A stretch of 55,751 nt of DNA from Erythrobacter sp. UBA1916. Lineage in GTDB: Bacteria > Pseudomonadota > Alphaproteobacteria > Sphingomonadales > Sphingomonadaceae. Under the pieces are notes generated by a model that worked only from the letters and a program-made list of their open reading frames with translations, ran no database searches and had not been told where the DNA came from. This document shows positions 32,008 to 39,753 of the stretch, one piece after another. The DNA is taken from assembly GCA_002337385.1 (NCBI GenBank), contig DDFY01000006.1, forward strand, positions 1,673 to 57,423, in the 5' to 3' direction. Within the stretch, counting starts at the first letter, position 1. Each line of letters opens with the position of its first letter. The translations under genes and the position numbers were made by a program.

Positions 32008-32161
32008 GAGTCCCCTCGGCCACACCCCACGATGCTGAGTCTCGCGTGACTCGCGGGACTCAACATCTGGTGTCATTCCCCTTTCGTTCACCCGAGTCGC
32101 ACACCTCATTTTGGGGTTTTGCCGCTCGCTCGCCGCCTTGACGGGCGAGTCGCGACGATTC
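32008..32161. promoter_or_regulatory. Cluster of seven GANTC (CcrM) sites upstream of ccrM
   Basis: GANTC occurs at 32008, 32037, 32048, 32057, 32094, 32147 and 32157, seven sites in 154 bp where random sequence would give about one per 256 bp. Three fall in an inverted repeat (TGAGTCTCGCG 32036-32046 against CGCGGGACTCA 32052-32062, one mismatch), two in the arms and one in the 5-nt spacer. Two others (32147, 32157) lie just after a TTGACG -35-like hexamer (32138-32143), where they would fall in a promoter spacer. This fits methylation-sensitive autoregulation of the methyltransferase. Confidence 0.8.
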
Positions 32162-32168
32162 ACAAGCC

Positions 32169-32177
32169 TGTGGATAA
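32169..32177 (-). promoter_or_regulatory. Perfect DnaA box upstream of ccrM
   Basis: TGTGGATAA on the plus strand is TTATCCACA on minus, the exact consensus DnaA box. It ends 18 bp before the ccrM ATG and beyond the last GANTC site. It may link ccrM expression to replication initiation; a single box could also be chance. Confidence 0.55.
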
Positions 32178-32195
32178 GCGAGGGACTGATTGTTC

Positions 32196-33332
32196 ATGGG
32201 TGAATTGACGAAAATCCGGGCACCGCGCCCGGCACGGGTAAAAACTGCGCCGAAGGTCGAGCTGCCGTTGGGGCAGATCCTCGCAGGCGACTGCGTGTCC
32301 GAGATGCGCAAGCTGCCCGATGCGAGCATCGACCTGGTCTTTGCCGATCCGCCTTACAACCTTCAGCTCGGCGGCGATCTTAACCGCCCCGATGGCAGCC
32401 ATGTCGATGCCGTGACCGACGATTGGGACCGGTTCGACAGCTTCGCCGCCTATGACGCGTTCACCAAGGCTTGGCTGACCGAGTGCAGACGTATTCTCAA
32501 GCCCGATGGCGGGCTGTGGGTGATCGGTTCCTACCACAATATCTACCGCGTCGGCGCGATCATGCAGGACCTGGGGTTCTGGCTGCTCAACGACATCGTG
32601 TGGCGCAAGTCGAACCCGATGCCGAACTTCCGCGGCACCCGCTTCACCAACGCGCACGAGACGCTGCTGTGGGCGAGCCAGGGTGAAAAGGCGCGCTATC
32701 ACTTCAACTATCGCGCGATGAAGACGCTGAATGACGAATTGCAGATGCGCAGCGATTGGGTGCTGCCGATCTGCTCGGGCGGCGAGCGGCTGAAGGGCGA
32801 CGACGGCCACAAGGCGCACCCGACGCAGAAGCCCGAAAGCCTGCTTTACCGTGTGCTCCTCGCCACGACCGAGAAGGGCGACGTCGTGCTTGACCCGTTC
32901 TTCGGCACCGGCACCACCGGCGCGGTGGCGAAGCGTCTGGGCCGCGAGTGGATCGGCTGCGAGCGCGAACCGGCTTACCGCAAGGTGGCGACGGCGCGGA
33001 TCGCCAAGGAACTGCCGCTCGACGAAAGTTCGCTCACCACGATGCAGAGCGCGCGCAGCCAGCCGCGCGTGGCCTTTGGCGCGGTGGTCGAGTCCGGGCT
33101 GCTTCCGGCGGGCACGCAGGTGTTCGACAAGAAGCGCCGCTGGAGCGCGCAGGTGCGGGCCGATGGCTCGATTGTCTGCGAGAAGGAAAGCGGCTCGATC
33201 CACCACGTCGGCAAGACGCTGCAAGGCGCGCCGAGCTGCAATGGGTGGACCTTCTGGCATTATGAGCGCGACGGCGAGATCAAGCCAATTGATGCGGCGC
33301 GGCAGCTCTACTTGCTGAGCGTGGAGGATTGA
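32196..33332 (+). CDS. ccrM: CcrM-type adenine-N6 DNA methyltransferase (GANTC)
   Basis: A 378-residue beta-class methyltransferase. Catalytic DPPY is at 51-54 (FADPPYNLQLGG) and comes before the SAM-binding DPFFGTGTTGAVAKRLGREWIGCE (about 233-256), the beta-class order. The C-terminal ~80 residues (GLLPAGTQVFDKKRRWSAQVRADGS...GKTLQGAPSCNGWTFWHYE) form the extra domain found in CcrM. It methylates the adenine of GANTC after replication and is usually essential and cell-cycle controlled. ATG at 32196 is preferred to TTG at 32190. No cognate restriction enzyme is present, as expected for an orphan methylase. Confidence 0.95.
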   Translation: MGELTKIRAPRPARVKTAPKVELPLGQILAGDCVSEMRKLPDASIDLVFADPPYNLQLGGDLNRPDGSHVDAVTDDWDRFDSFAAYDAFTKAWLTECRRILKPDGGLWVIGSYHNIYRVGAIMQDLGFWLLNDIVWRKSNPMPNFRGTRFTNAHETLLWASQGEKARYHFNYRAMKTLNDELQMRSDWVLPICSGGERLKGDDGHKAHPTQKPESLLYRVLLATTEKGDVVLDPFFGTGTTGAVAKRLGREWIGCEREPAYRKVATARIAKELPLDESSLTTMQSARSQPRVAFGAVVESGLLPAGTQVFDKKRRWSAQVRADGSIVCEKESGSIHHVGKTLQGAPSCNGWTFWHYERDGEIKPIDAARQLYLLSVED

Positions 33333-33492
33333 TCGGACTGTCTCGGGCAGGAGAGCTACGGTTCGGTTTGTGAAGGGTAAGCACAAGAACACTGCACGGT
33401 GGCCGGTCAAGAAGCCCCCGACAATTCTAACGAGTGTTATGGTCTTGCAGCCTTTGCCAGAGCCATTTAACCCGTGATGTGTATGAAACTTG

Positions 33493-33508
33493 GAGCGGCC
33501 AACCGCTC
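33493..33508 (+). repeat. Small hairpin in the sulfatase leader
   Basis: GAGCGG-CCAA-CCGCTC, perfect 6-bp arms, ends 12 bp before the sulfatase ATG and directly before its GGGAGAGAGA Shine-Dalgarno. It could affect ribosome loading; no known element is recognised. Confidence 0.3.
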
Positions 33509-33520
33509 ATGGGAGAGAGA

Positions 33521-35221
33521 ATGACCAAGATCAGCAAACCTCTGCTGCTGGCAGGGACGCTGTTGGCCCTCGGCGGGGCGCTCGTTTCGATGCCTGCTCA
33601 GGCCCAGCCGGTTCGCACAGCAGATGCTTCGGTCGAGGCGGAGCAAGCAGCGTTGTCTGCAGGCAATCCTTCTGGTGCTGCCGAGCCGGGGGCCGCTGTG
33701 CCCAACGTAATGCTCATCATTCTCGATGACGTCGGGCTCGACCTGACTACCGGCATGTATCCGGGCCTGATCGAATCCCTGAGCCGCCAATATGGGCCGG
33801 AAGGTCTCGACCACCCGGACTATGGCAAGATCGCCGGGCATCCGGCATCTACCCCGGTGCTGGACTCCTTTGCTACCCAGGGGATGGTGTTCACCAATGC
33901 CTGGGCTGAGCCGTTCTGTTCGCCAACCCGCGCGGCCATCCTCACCGGCCTTTCCACCCCGAAGATGCACGTGCGCACCTATGCCGATGCGCTGGCCACC
34001 CACCACACCTCCTTCGTCAGCCTGCTGAAAGACAATGGCTATGCGACAGGGGTGTTCGGCAAGTGGCACATGGCGGGTCTGCCCGGGGCCCCGGTCGACT
34101 ATCCGGGCATGAAGCCGTTCCAGGCCGGGTTCGACATTTTCCGCGGCAACCTTCACGCAGCGCCGCTCACCTACTGGTCATACGACTACGAGATACAGGA
34201 CGAGACGACCGGGCCGGACGAGTGGCTGACAGTCCCGGCGCCCGAGCGCTCGCTGCCGGGCATTCCCGCCACAACCTATGCTCCGATCGTGAAGGCGGCT
34301 GATACGATCGACTGGATCACTGCACAGGAAACGGCTCAGCCTGAGCGGCCATGGTTCACCTGGCTCGCCTTCAATCTTGCGCATGCCACGATCAGTTCTG
34401 ACCCGACGCAGATGATCGTGCCCGATGCCAATACGCTTGACGAAGCCACACGCGCCGAGATGGAGGCTTGCGGAGGCCACTTCGGTACCGCCGATCCCGG
34501 TAACTGCACGGGCGAACAGATGGCTCGCGCCATGACCAATTCGATGGATACGGTTATTGGCAAGGTGATCGAAGCGGTCGATAACCTCGATCCCAACACC
34601 TATGTCATCGTGATCTCGGACAATGGCACGCCGATGTATGGTCGCCCCGGGCTCGATTTCATCGACAACATGTACATCACCCGCAGCGGGCGCGGGAAGG
34701 GAACTGCTTATGAAAGCGGATTGCGCGTCGGTATGGCGGTGCGCGGGCCGGGCGTCGCGGCCGGATCGAGCAGCGACGAGTTCGTTCATGCCTTTGACCT
34801 GTTCTCGACCATTCTGGGGCTGGCTGGCGTAAGCTCGCCGGAGATGGTTCCCGATGCCTCGGGCGAAGGGCTGGTCAGTATCGATTCGGTGTCGCTTTCC
34901 CCGATCCTGTTCGGCGAGGCTGATACGGTGCGCGATCCGTTGCACGACACGCTGGTAACCGAAACGGTCAACCTTATGACCAAGGGCACTCTGCATGCCG
35001 GCGTGCGCAACAAGACGCACAAGCTGGTCTGCATTGGAGGAACCGGGGCGGAAAACTGCCAGTTCTACGATCTCACCAGCGATCCGTTGGAAGAATATGC
35101 GCTCGCCATTCCCGCCAGTTGCGAAGCCGATGCGCAAGGCAACCGAACACCCGCAGATGACGATTGGCACTATTGTGTGCTGAGCGAAGCCATGCAGGAA
35201 GCTGTGCAACAAGGATCGTAG
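33521..35221 (+). CDS. Secreted type I sulfatase (arylsulfatase-like)
   Basis: A 566-residue exported sulfatase with a Sec signal (cut near AQA, residue about 28). LIILDDVG (Asp69, Asp70) starts the metal site. CSPTRAAILTG gives the formylglycine cysteine Cys133, with the C-x-P-T-R variant of the usual C-x-P-S-R motif. GKWHMAG and VISDNGTP supply other active-site residues. Mature enzymes need a formylglycine-generating enzyme or anSME, neither in the window. Substrate is not evident (sulfated polysaccharide or aryl sulfate). ATG at 33521 follows GGGAGAGAGA. It is isolated from other carbohydrate genes, with 188 bp upstream and 439 bp downstream free of genes. Confidence 0.88.
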   Translation: MTKISKPLLLAGTLLALGGALVSMPAQAQPVRTADASVEAEQAALSAGNPSGAAEPGAAVPNVMLIILDDVGLDLTTGMYPGLIESLSRQYGPEGLDHPDYGKIAGHPASTPVLDSFATQGMVFTNAWAEPFCSPTRAAILTGLSTPKMHVRTYADALATHHTSFVSLLKDNGYATGVFGKWHMAGLPGAPVDYPGMKPFQAGFDIFRGNLHAAPLTYWSYDYEIQDETTGPDEWLTVPAPERSLPGIPATTYAPIVKAADTIDWITAQETAQPERPWFTWLAFNLAHATISSDPTQMIVPDANTLDEATRAEMEACGGHFGTADPGNCTGEQMARAMTNSMDTVIGKVIEAVDNLDPNTYVIVISDNGTPMYGRPGLDFIDNMYITRSGRGKGTAYESGLRVGMAVRGPGVAAGSSSDEFVHAFDLFSTILGLAGVSSPEMVPDASGEGLVSIDSVSLSPILFGEADTVRDPLHDTLVTETVNLMTKGTLHAGVRNKTHKLVCIGGTGAENCQFYDLTSDPLEEYALAIPASCEADAQGNRTPADDDWHYCVLSEAMQEAVQQGS

Positions 35222-35660
35222 CCAAGGGCCGTGGACCGTGCAGCCGGCTAGCGGCGAATGTTCAATTGTGAAAAAGCTGAGCATAGCCCGATGAGCGCTG
35301 AATAAGGCTCTCCTCGAGGGCGGAGCTGGCGAAAGCTCGCAGGACGAATTTCAATGCAAACGCGGCCGCGCTCGCCCTGATGTCGGCTTTGCATCCCGGT
35401 TCGGCTATTCCCAAGCTGGCGCAGCCTGCACCTGTCGGCAGCGAAGCTAGTGATATGCGCAAAATGTGTCTCCTGCGTCCGCTCAACTGTCGACCCAACC
35501 CAAACCTGCTTTCCTACGCCCTGCGACCTGTGCTTGAACCGCGCGCGATCCGCAGCCGGATCGACCGCAACTGTGCATGAGAAGGGGCGAAGGGTTTTCT
35601 TCCTTTGGACACTGTCACACCTGTAACACCCCTGCAGGAAAAGCCGCAGAAAGCTGAACG
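35222..35660. other. 439-bp gene-free stretch after the sulfatase
   Basis: I support no gene here. A frame on the minus strand (35248-35772) runs into folP and has arginine/cysteine-rich shadow-type sequence. Visible structure: GAGCT/AGCTC near 35330 and GATCCG-CAGC-CGGATC at 35547-35562. The last ~80 bp before folP are less GC-rich (TTTTCTTCCTTTGG) and may hold its promoter. Confidence 0.5.
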
Positions 35661-36785
35661 ATGAACCACACCGTCTACATCCAGCCATTGACCACTGTAA
35701 GCGGCCCGCAGGCGGTCGAGGGTGATACAATTCGGCTCGGTGGATCAATGGTCTATGCGCGGGAGTTTGCACTGATTGTGAGGTCGGGCGGGGCGGTGGT
35801 CTCGCGCGCGATCGTCACCCGCGAGGGCATGAACGGCGCGCTTGCCGACTTGCCTGCCGACCTCGCAGGCGAAGGCGCGGCGCAGTGGGCGGACCTCCAG
35901 CGTGTCCACGAACCCTTGCAATGCGGCGCGCGCACCATCCGGCTCGACCAGCCGCAGGTGATGGGCATCCTCAATGTCACGCCCGACAGCTTCTCCGACG
36001 GCGGCCAGTTCATGGACGATCCCGAGGCCATGCGCACGCAGGCCGCCGCCATGCACGAGGCGGGCGCAGCCATCCTCGACGTGGGCGGCGAGAGCACCCG
36101 TCCGGGCGCTGCCACCGTGTGGGAAGGCGACGAGATCAAGCGCGTGGTGCCCGCCATCGAGGTGTGCGCCGCGATGGGCGCGGCGGTGAGTATCGACACC
36201 CGCAGGCCGGCGGTGATGGAAGCGGCGCTGGCGGCGGGCGCGCATGTGATCAACGACGTATCGGCCCTGCGCCACGATCCGCGCAGCCTCGACTATGCGG
36301 CTGCCAGCAAGGCTCCGTTGATCCTGATGCACGCGCCCGGCGCCAGCGTTGAAGCGGCTGAGGGTCTGCACAAGGATGGCCACTACACAGCCGTTGCGTT
36401 CGACGTGTTCGACTGGCTGAAAGAGCGGCGCGATGCGGCGCTGGCGGCGGGGATTGCGCGTGAGAAGATCGTGCTCGATCCTGGGGTCGGCTTCGGGAAG
36501 TCGCTGGCGGACAATCTGGCGCTGCTCAATGCGCTGCCGCTGTTCCATGCGCTGGGCCAGCCGCTGCTGCTGGGGGCGAGCCGCAAGCGCATGATCGGCG
36601 CGCTCAGCAACGAGGCCGCCGCGCATCAGCGGCTCGGTGGCTCGCTAACGCTGGCGCAATTGGGGATGGACGCGGGCTATCACCTGCTGCGCGTGCATGA
36701 CGTGTTCGAAACGGTGCAGGCGCGCAATGTGTGGCGGGGCCTGCGCGATGCCGCGCTGACCGACTTTGCCGGACTGGCCGCCTGA
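35661..36785 (+). CDS. folP: Dihydropteroate synthase
   Basis: A 374-residue enzyme joining p-aminobenzoate to hydroxymethyl-dihydropterin diphosphate in folate synthesis, the sulfonamide target. Motifs: VMGILNVTPDSFSDGG (about 100-115), ILDVGGESTRPGA, SIDTRRP, VINDVSA, LDPGVGFGK and LGASRKRMIG. The first ~95 residues are an extra N-terminal region beyond the ~280-residue core; I know similar extensions from other alphaproteobacterial FolPs, so it is not a fusion artefact in my view. Start ATG at 35661. No folK or folB is nearby. Confidence 0.94.
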   Translation: MNHTVYIQPLTTVSGPQAVEGDTIRLGGSMVYAREFALIVRSGGAVVSRAIVTREGMNGALADLPADLAGEGAAQWADLQRVHEPLQCGARTIRLDQPQVMGILNVTPDSFSDGGQFMDDPEAMRTQAAAMHEAGAAILDVGGESTRPGAATVWEGDEIKRVVPAIEVCAAMGAAVSIDTRRPAVMEAALAAGAHVINDVSALRHDPRSLDYAAASKAPLILMHAPGASVEAAEGLHKDGHYTAVAFDVFDWLKERRDAALAAGIAREKIVLDPGVGFGKSLADNLALLNALPLFHALGQPLLLGASRKRMIGALSNEAAAHQRLGGSLTLAQLGMDAGYHLLRVHDVFETVQARNVWRGLRDAALTDFAGLAA

Positions 36786-36793
36786 GCAGCAAT

Positions 36794-36810
36794 CGGACCC
36801 GCAGGGTCCG
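36794..36810. repeat. Hairpin after folP
   Basis: CGGACCC-GCA-GGGTCCG, perfect 7-bp arms with a 3-nt loop, begins 8 bp after the folP stop. It is the first of three stacked hairpins between convergent folP and the NtrC-type gene. Confidence 0.5.
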
Positions 36811-36843
36811 CAAGGGCAAGCGCCCGCCCGCAGGTGCCCCGGA

Positions 36844-36862
36844 CCCCGGACTTGATCCGGGG
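36844..36862. repeat. CCCCGGA-N-TCCGGGG hairpin repeat, copy 2
   Basis: CCCCGGA-CTTGA-TCCGGGG, 7-bp arms, same design as the element at 19104-19122. It lies between two convergent genes. Dispersed copies behind genes suggest a REP-like family. Confidence 0.6.
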
Positions 36863-36884
36863 GGAGGGAGCAGCACCGAGGATG

Positions 36885-36902
36885 AAAGCCCGGATGGGCT
36901 TT
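36885..36902 (-). terminator. Terminator-like hairpin after the NtrC-type gene
   Basis: AAAGCCC-GGAT-GGGCTTT, perfect 7-bp arms, lies 12 bp beyond the minus-strand stop at 36914 and ends in a short T-run on both strands, so it may work bidirectionally with folP. Confidence 0.6.
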
Positions 36903-36913
36903 CGCAAAACCTG

Positions 36914-38335
36914 TCAGGCCGCGTTGTCGATCCCGAGGTCGCTCAGCTTGCGGTAGAGGGTCGAGCGCCCGATCCCGAGGCGGCGGGCCACTTCGGTCAT
37001 GCGGCCGCGATAGTGGCCGATGGCGAGGCGGATCACGTCGGCTTCGATCTCTTCGAGCGGGCGCAGGTTGCCGTCTTCGGTGTAGAGCATCACGCCCGCG
37101 CTATCGCGCATGGGGCCGCGCTTGACCGGTTCGATCTGGCCGACCAGCTCGCGCAGTTGCGGGAAGTCCTCGGCGGTCAGCGCATCGCCCTCGCAGAAGA
37201 CGGCGGCGCGGAACAGCACGGTCTGCAGCTGGCGGACGTTGCCGGGCCAGTCGAAGGCGCCGAACAGGCGCAGCGCATCGGAGGTGATGCCAAGCGGCCG
37301 CAAACCGGGAAGCTGGCCGATCCGGTGCAGGAAATAGCGGGTCAGCGCGCCGATATCGCGGTTGCGTTCGCGCAAGGGCGGCAGGTGAATGGTCGTGCGC
37401 GAGATCAGTTCGAGCAGCTCCTGCCGGAAGTGACCAGCATCGGCGAGGTCTGCCAGCGGGAGGTTGCTGGCCGAGATGATCCGCACGTCGATCTTGTAGG
37501 AGAACGTGGCTCCGATCGGGCGGACCGAGTTGTTGGTCATCACCTCGATCAGCCGATCTTGCAGGTCGAGCGGGAGGCGATCCACTTCGTCGAGGACCAG
37601 CGTGCCGCCGTCACAGTTCTGCAAGGCGCCGACCTGTTTGTCGAAGGCGCCGGGAAAGGCGCCCTTTTCATGGCCAAACAGGAGCGATTCGAGGCTGTTT
37701 GTCGAGACACCCCCAATGTTGAACATGCGGAACGCTGTCTTCGCGCGCGGGCTGGCGCCGTGCATGGCGCGCACCAGCATTTCCTTGCCGGTCCCGCTCT
37801 CGCCTTCGATCAGCACCGCTCCGTGCCCGCGCGCCGCCTTGGCCGCCTTGGCCAGGGCGTCGCGGAAAGTCGATGCCGTGCCGACCATCGCGTCGAAATC
37901 GAGGTCATCGGGCATCTTCTCGGTGAGCGGGGTGAGTTCGTCGCTCGTGTCTTCCGAATGGGTGGAATTGCGCAGCGCCTGCATCATCCGATCAGGGGCG
38001 ACGGGTTTCACCAGGTAATCGGTGGCCCCCGCGCGCATCGCTTCGACCGCGAGCAGCGGCGAGGTGCTGGAAGTCAGCATGAGAATCGGAAGGGCCGGAC
38101 GGCGCTTCTTCAGTTCGGCGATCAGTTCGCAGGCATCGTCGCCGGGAACCCACTGATCGAGGATGATGGCAGAAAGCTGCATCCCCTCGCGCGTGCCGAG
38201 CGTGGCGATGGCCTTTTCGGCATCGTTCACGACCAGCGTACGCCAGCCTTCGCGCGCGGCAAGCGCCGTTATGAGGCGGCTTTGCGCCGGCTCGTCGTCT
38301 ATCAGCATCAAAAGGCGCTGTTCAGGCTCGGCCAT
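36914..38335 (-). CDS. NtrC-type response regulator with altered sigma54 motif (GAFPGA)
   Basis: A 473-residue protein. The receiver (1-125) has phosphoacceptor Asp60 in IILDQWVPG. The AAA+ domain (about 145-380) has Walker A GESGTGKE (178-185) and Walker B GGTLVLDEVDRLP. A Fis-type helix-turn-helix (RMTEVARRLGIGRSTLYRKL) ends the protein. The sigma54-contact loop reads GAFPGA (225-230): the threonine essential in GAFTGA is proline. The arginine-finger segment FRQELLELISR keeps the first arginine (Arg304), but the second (six residues on) is leucine. It may therefore not activate sigma54-RNA polymerase and may instead act as a sigma54-independent regulator. Confidence 0.88.
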   Translation of the reverse strand: MAEPEQRLLMLIDDEPAQSRLITALAAREGWRTLVVNDAEKAIATLGTREGMQLSAIILDQWVPGDDACELIAELKKRRPALPILMLTSSTSPLLAVEAMRAGATDYLVKPVAPDRMMQALRNSTHSEDTSDELTPLTEKMPDDLDFDAMVGTASTFRDALAKAAKAARGHGAVLIEGESGTGKEMLVRAMHGASPRAKTAFRMFNIGGVSTNSLESLLFGHEKGAFPGAFDKQVGALQNCDGGTLVLDEVDRLPLDLQDRLIEVMTNNSVRPIGATFSYKIDVRIISASNLPLADLADAGHFRQELLELISRTTIHLPPLRERNRDIGALTRYFLHRIGQLPGLRPLGITSDALRLFGAFDWPGNVRQLQTVLFRAAVFCEGDALTAEDFPQLRELVGQIEPVKRGPMRDSAGVMLYTEDGNLRPLEEIEADVIRLAIGHYRGRMTEVARRLGIGRSTLYRKLSDLGIDNAA

Positions 38336-38382
38336 GGTTTCCTACTGTCCTCGCCCGCACTGGGCCATTGCGAGAGCTGCTT

Positions 38383-38390
38383 TTAACCAT
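38383..38390 (+). promoter_or_regulatory. Possible CtrA half-site TTAACCAT
   Basis: TTAACCAT lies 48 bp upstream of the NtrC-type gene's start, in the divergent region before the transhydrogenase operon. This resembles the CtrA half-motif described for alphaproteobacteria. A second half with correct spacing is not clear, so support is weak. Confidence 0.25.
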
Positions 38391-38489
38391 CGTTGGTAAA
38401 AAGGGACTTAAGCAGAGCTTGAGCACCGCGCCGTGCGGAGATAGAGCAAGGGTTGCAACATATTCCTCCATGAAGAGACGAGAGTAGTG

Positions 38490-38612
38490 ATGGCTCAACA
38501 ACAAGACATGAACGATGCGCGCGAAACTTATGCTGGCTTTATCGGCACGCTGAAGTGGACGGTGCCGCTGATCGCGGCGTTGGTGGCGCTTGTCGTCATA
38601 CTGATTTCCTGA
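38490..38612 (+). CDS. aa3-type cytochrome c oxidase subunit IV-like small protein
   Basis: A 40-residue protein: a polar N-terminus (MAQQQDMNDARETYAGFI) then one membrane helix (LKWTVPLIAALVALVVILIS). This matches the small bacterial aa3-oxidase subunit IV family, whose members are about 40-60 residues with an N-terminal YxGF-like segment and a single helix. In many alphaproteobacteria the gene sits just before pntAA, as here (19 bp upstream). Its effect on the oxidase is unclear. A GAGAG stretch precedes the ATG. Easily missed because of its length. Confidence 0.8.
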   Translation: MAQQQDMNDARETYAGFIGTLKWTVPLIAALVALVVILIS

Positions 38613-38631
38613 TCCGGTCTGCGTGGAGAGG

Positions 38632-39753
38632 ATGCGGATCGCGGTACTGAAAGAGCAGGCCGTCGGAGAAACCCGAGTGGCCGCCTCGCCCGAGACGGTG
38701 AAAAAATTCACTGCACTGGGCGCAACAATGGCAGTGGAGGAGGGGGCAGGTGCTTCCGCCTCCATCGCTGATTCGGCCTATCGGGAGGCCGGTGCCGAAG
38801 TGGTGCCTGCTGCCGATGCCGTGGCCGGGGCCGATATCGTGCTCGGGGTGCAGGCCCCGGACGTGATGGCGCTGACTGGCGCGAAGCCGGGGGCTTGGGT
38901 CGCCGCGGTGTTCGATCCGTTTTCGCAGAAGGAACTCGTCGAAGCCTATGCCAAGGGCGGCTTCGAGGCATTGGCGATGGAGTTCATGCCGCGCATCACC
39001 CGCGCCCAGAGCATGGACGTGCTTTCCAGCCAGTCGAACCTCGCCGGATACAAGGCCGTGTTGGCGGCAGCCAACCAATATGGCCGCGCCTTCCCGATGA
39101 TGATGACTGCGGCGGGCACTGTGAGTGCAGCCAAGTGTTTCGTTATGGGCGTGGGTGTGGCGGGCCTTCAGGCCATTGCCACGGCGCGCCGGCTCGGGGC
39201 GCAGGTTTCCGCGACCGATGTGCGCTCGGCAACGAAAGAGCAGATCCTTTCGCTCGGTGCCAAGCCGATCTTCGTCGAAAGTGTCGCTGGGATCGAGGGC
39301 GAGGGCTCGGGCGGCTATGCCACCGAGATGAGCGAGGAATACCAGAAGGCCCAGGCCGAACTGGTGTCCAGCCATATCGCCAAACAGGATATCGTTATCA
39401 CCACCGCGCTTATTCCGGGGCGGGCCGCACCGCGCCTGATTTCCGATGCACAGATCGCCACGATGAAGCCGGGCAGCGTGATCTTCGACCTCGCCGTGGC
39501 GCAGGGCGGGAATGTGGAAGGCTCGGTGCCTGATCAGGTGGTGGAGAAGCACGGCGTCTTCATCATGGGCTATTCGAACACCCCCGCGCACCTCGCGGCG
39601 GATGCCTCGGCACTCTATGCGCGCAACCTGTTCAATTTCCTCAGTGCCTTCTGGGACAAGGAAGCCGGAAAGCCGGTGCTTGACGAGGAAATCGGCGATG
39701 CCGTGCGGCTGACGCGCGGCGGCCAAGTGGTGAGCGAGAGGCTGAAGGGGTGA
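38632..39753 (+). CDS. pntAA: Proton-translocating NAD(P) transhydrogenase alpha, part 1 (domain I)
   Basis: A 373-residue cytosolic NAD(H)-binding subunit. MRIAVLKEQAVGETRVAASPETV opens the alanine dehydrogenase/PNT fold, and MGVGVAGLQAIATARRLGAQVSATDVR is the Rossmann NAD site. It pairs with PntAB and PntB to reduce NADP+ using NADH and the proton gradient. Alphaproteobacteria split the alpha subunit in two, as here. ATG at 38632 gives the family start; GGAGAGG lies very close. A GTG at 38623 is possible. Its stop overlaps the next gene's GTG (GTGA). Confidence 0.95.
   Translation: MRIAVLKEQAVGETRVAASPETVKKFTALGATMAVEEGAGASASIADSAYREAGAEVVPAADAVAGADIVLGVQAPDVMALTGAKPGAWVAAVFDPFSQKELVEAYAKGGFEALAMEFMPRITRAQSMDVLSSQSNLAGYKAVLAAANQYGRAFPMMMTAAGTVSAAKCFVMGVGVAGLQAIATARRLGAQVSATDVRSATKEQILSLGAKPIFVESVAGIEGEGSGGYATEMSEEYQKAQAELVSSHIAKQDIVITTALIPGRAAPRLISDAQIATMKPGSVIFDLAVAQGGNVEGSVPDQVVEKHGVFIMGYSNTPAHLAADASALYARNLFNFLSAFWDKEAGKPVLDEEIGDAVRLTRGGQVVSERLKG

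Noticed and set aside
35248..35772. Minus-strand frame in the gap between sulfatase and folP
   Set aside because: It runs into folP antisense, with composition unlike neighbours and no motif; treated as non-coding.
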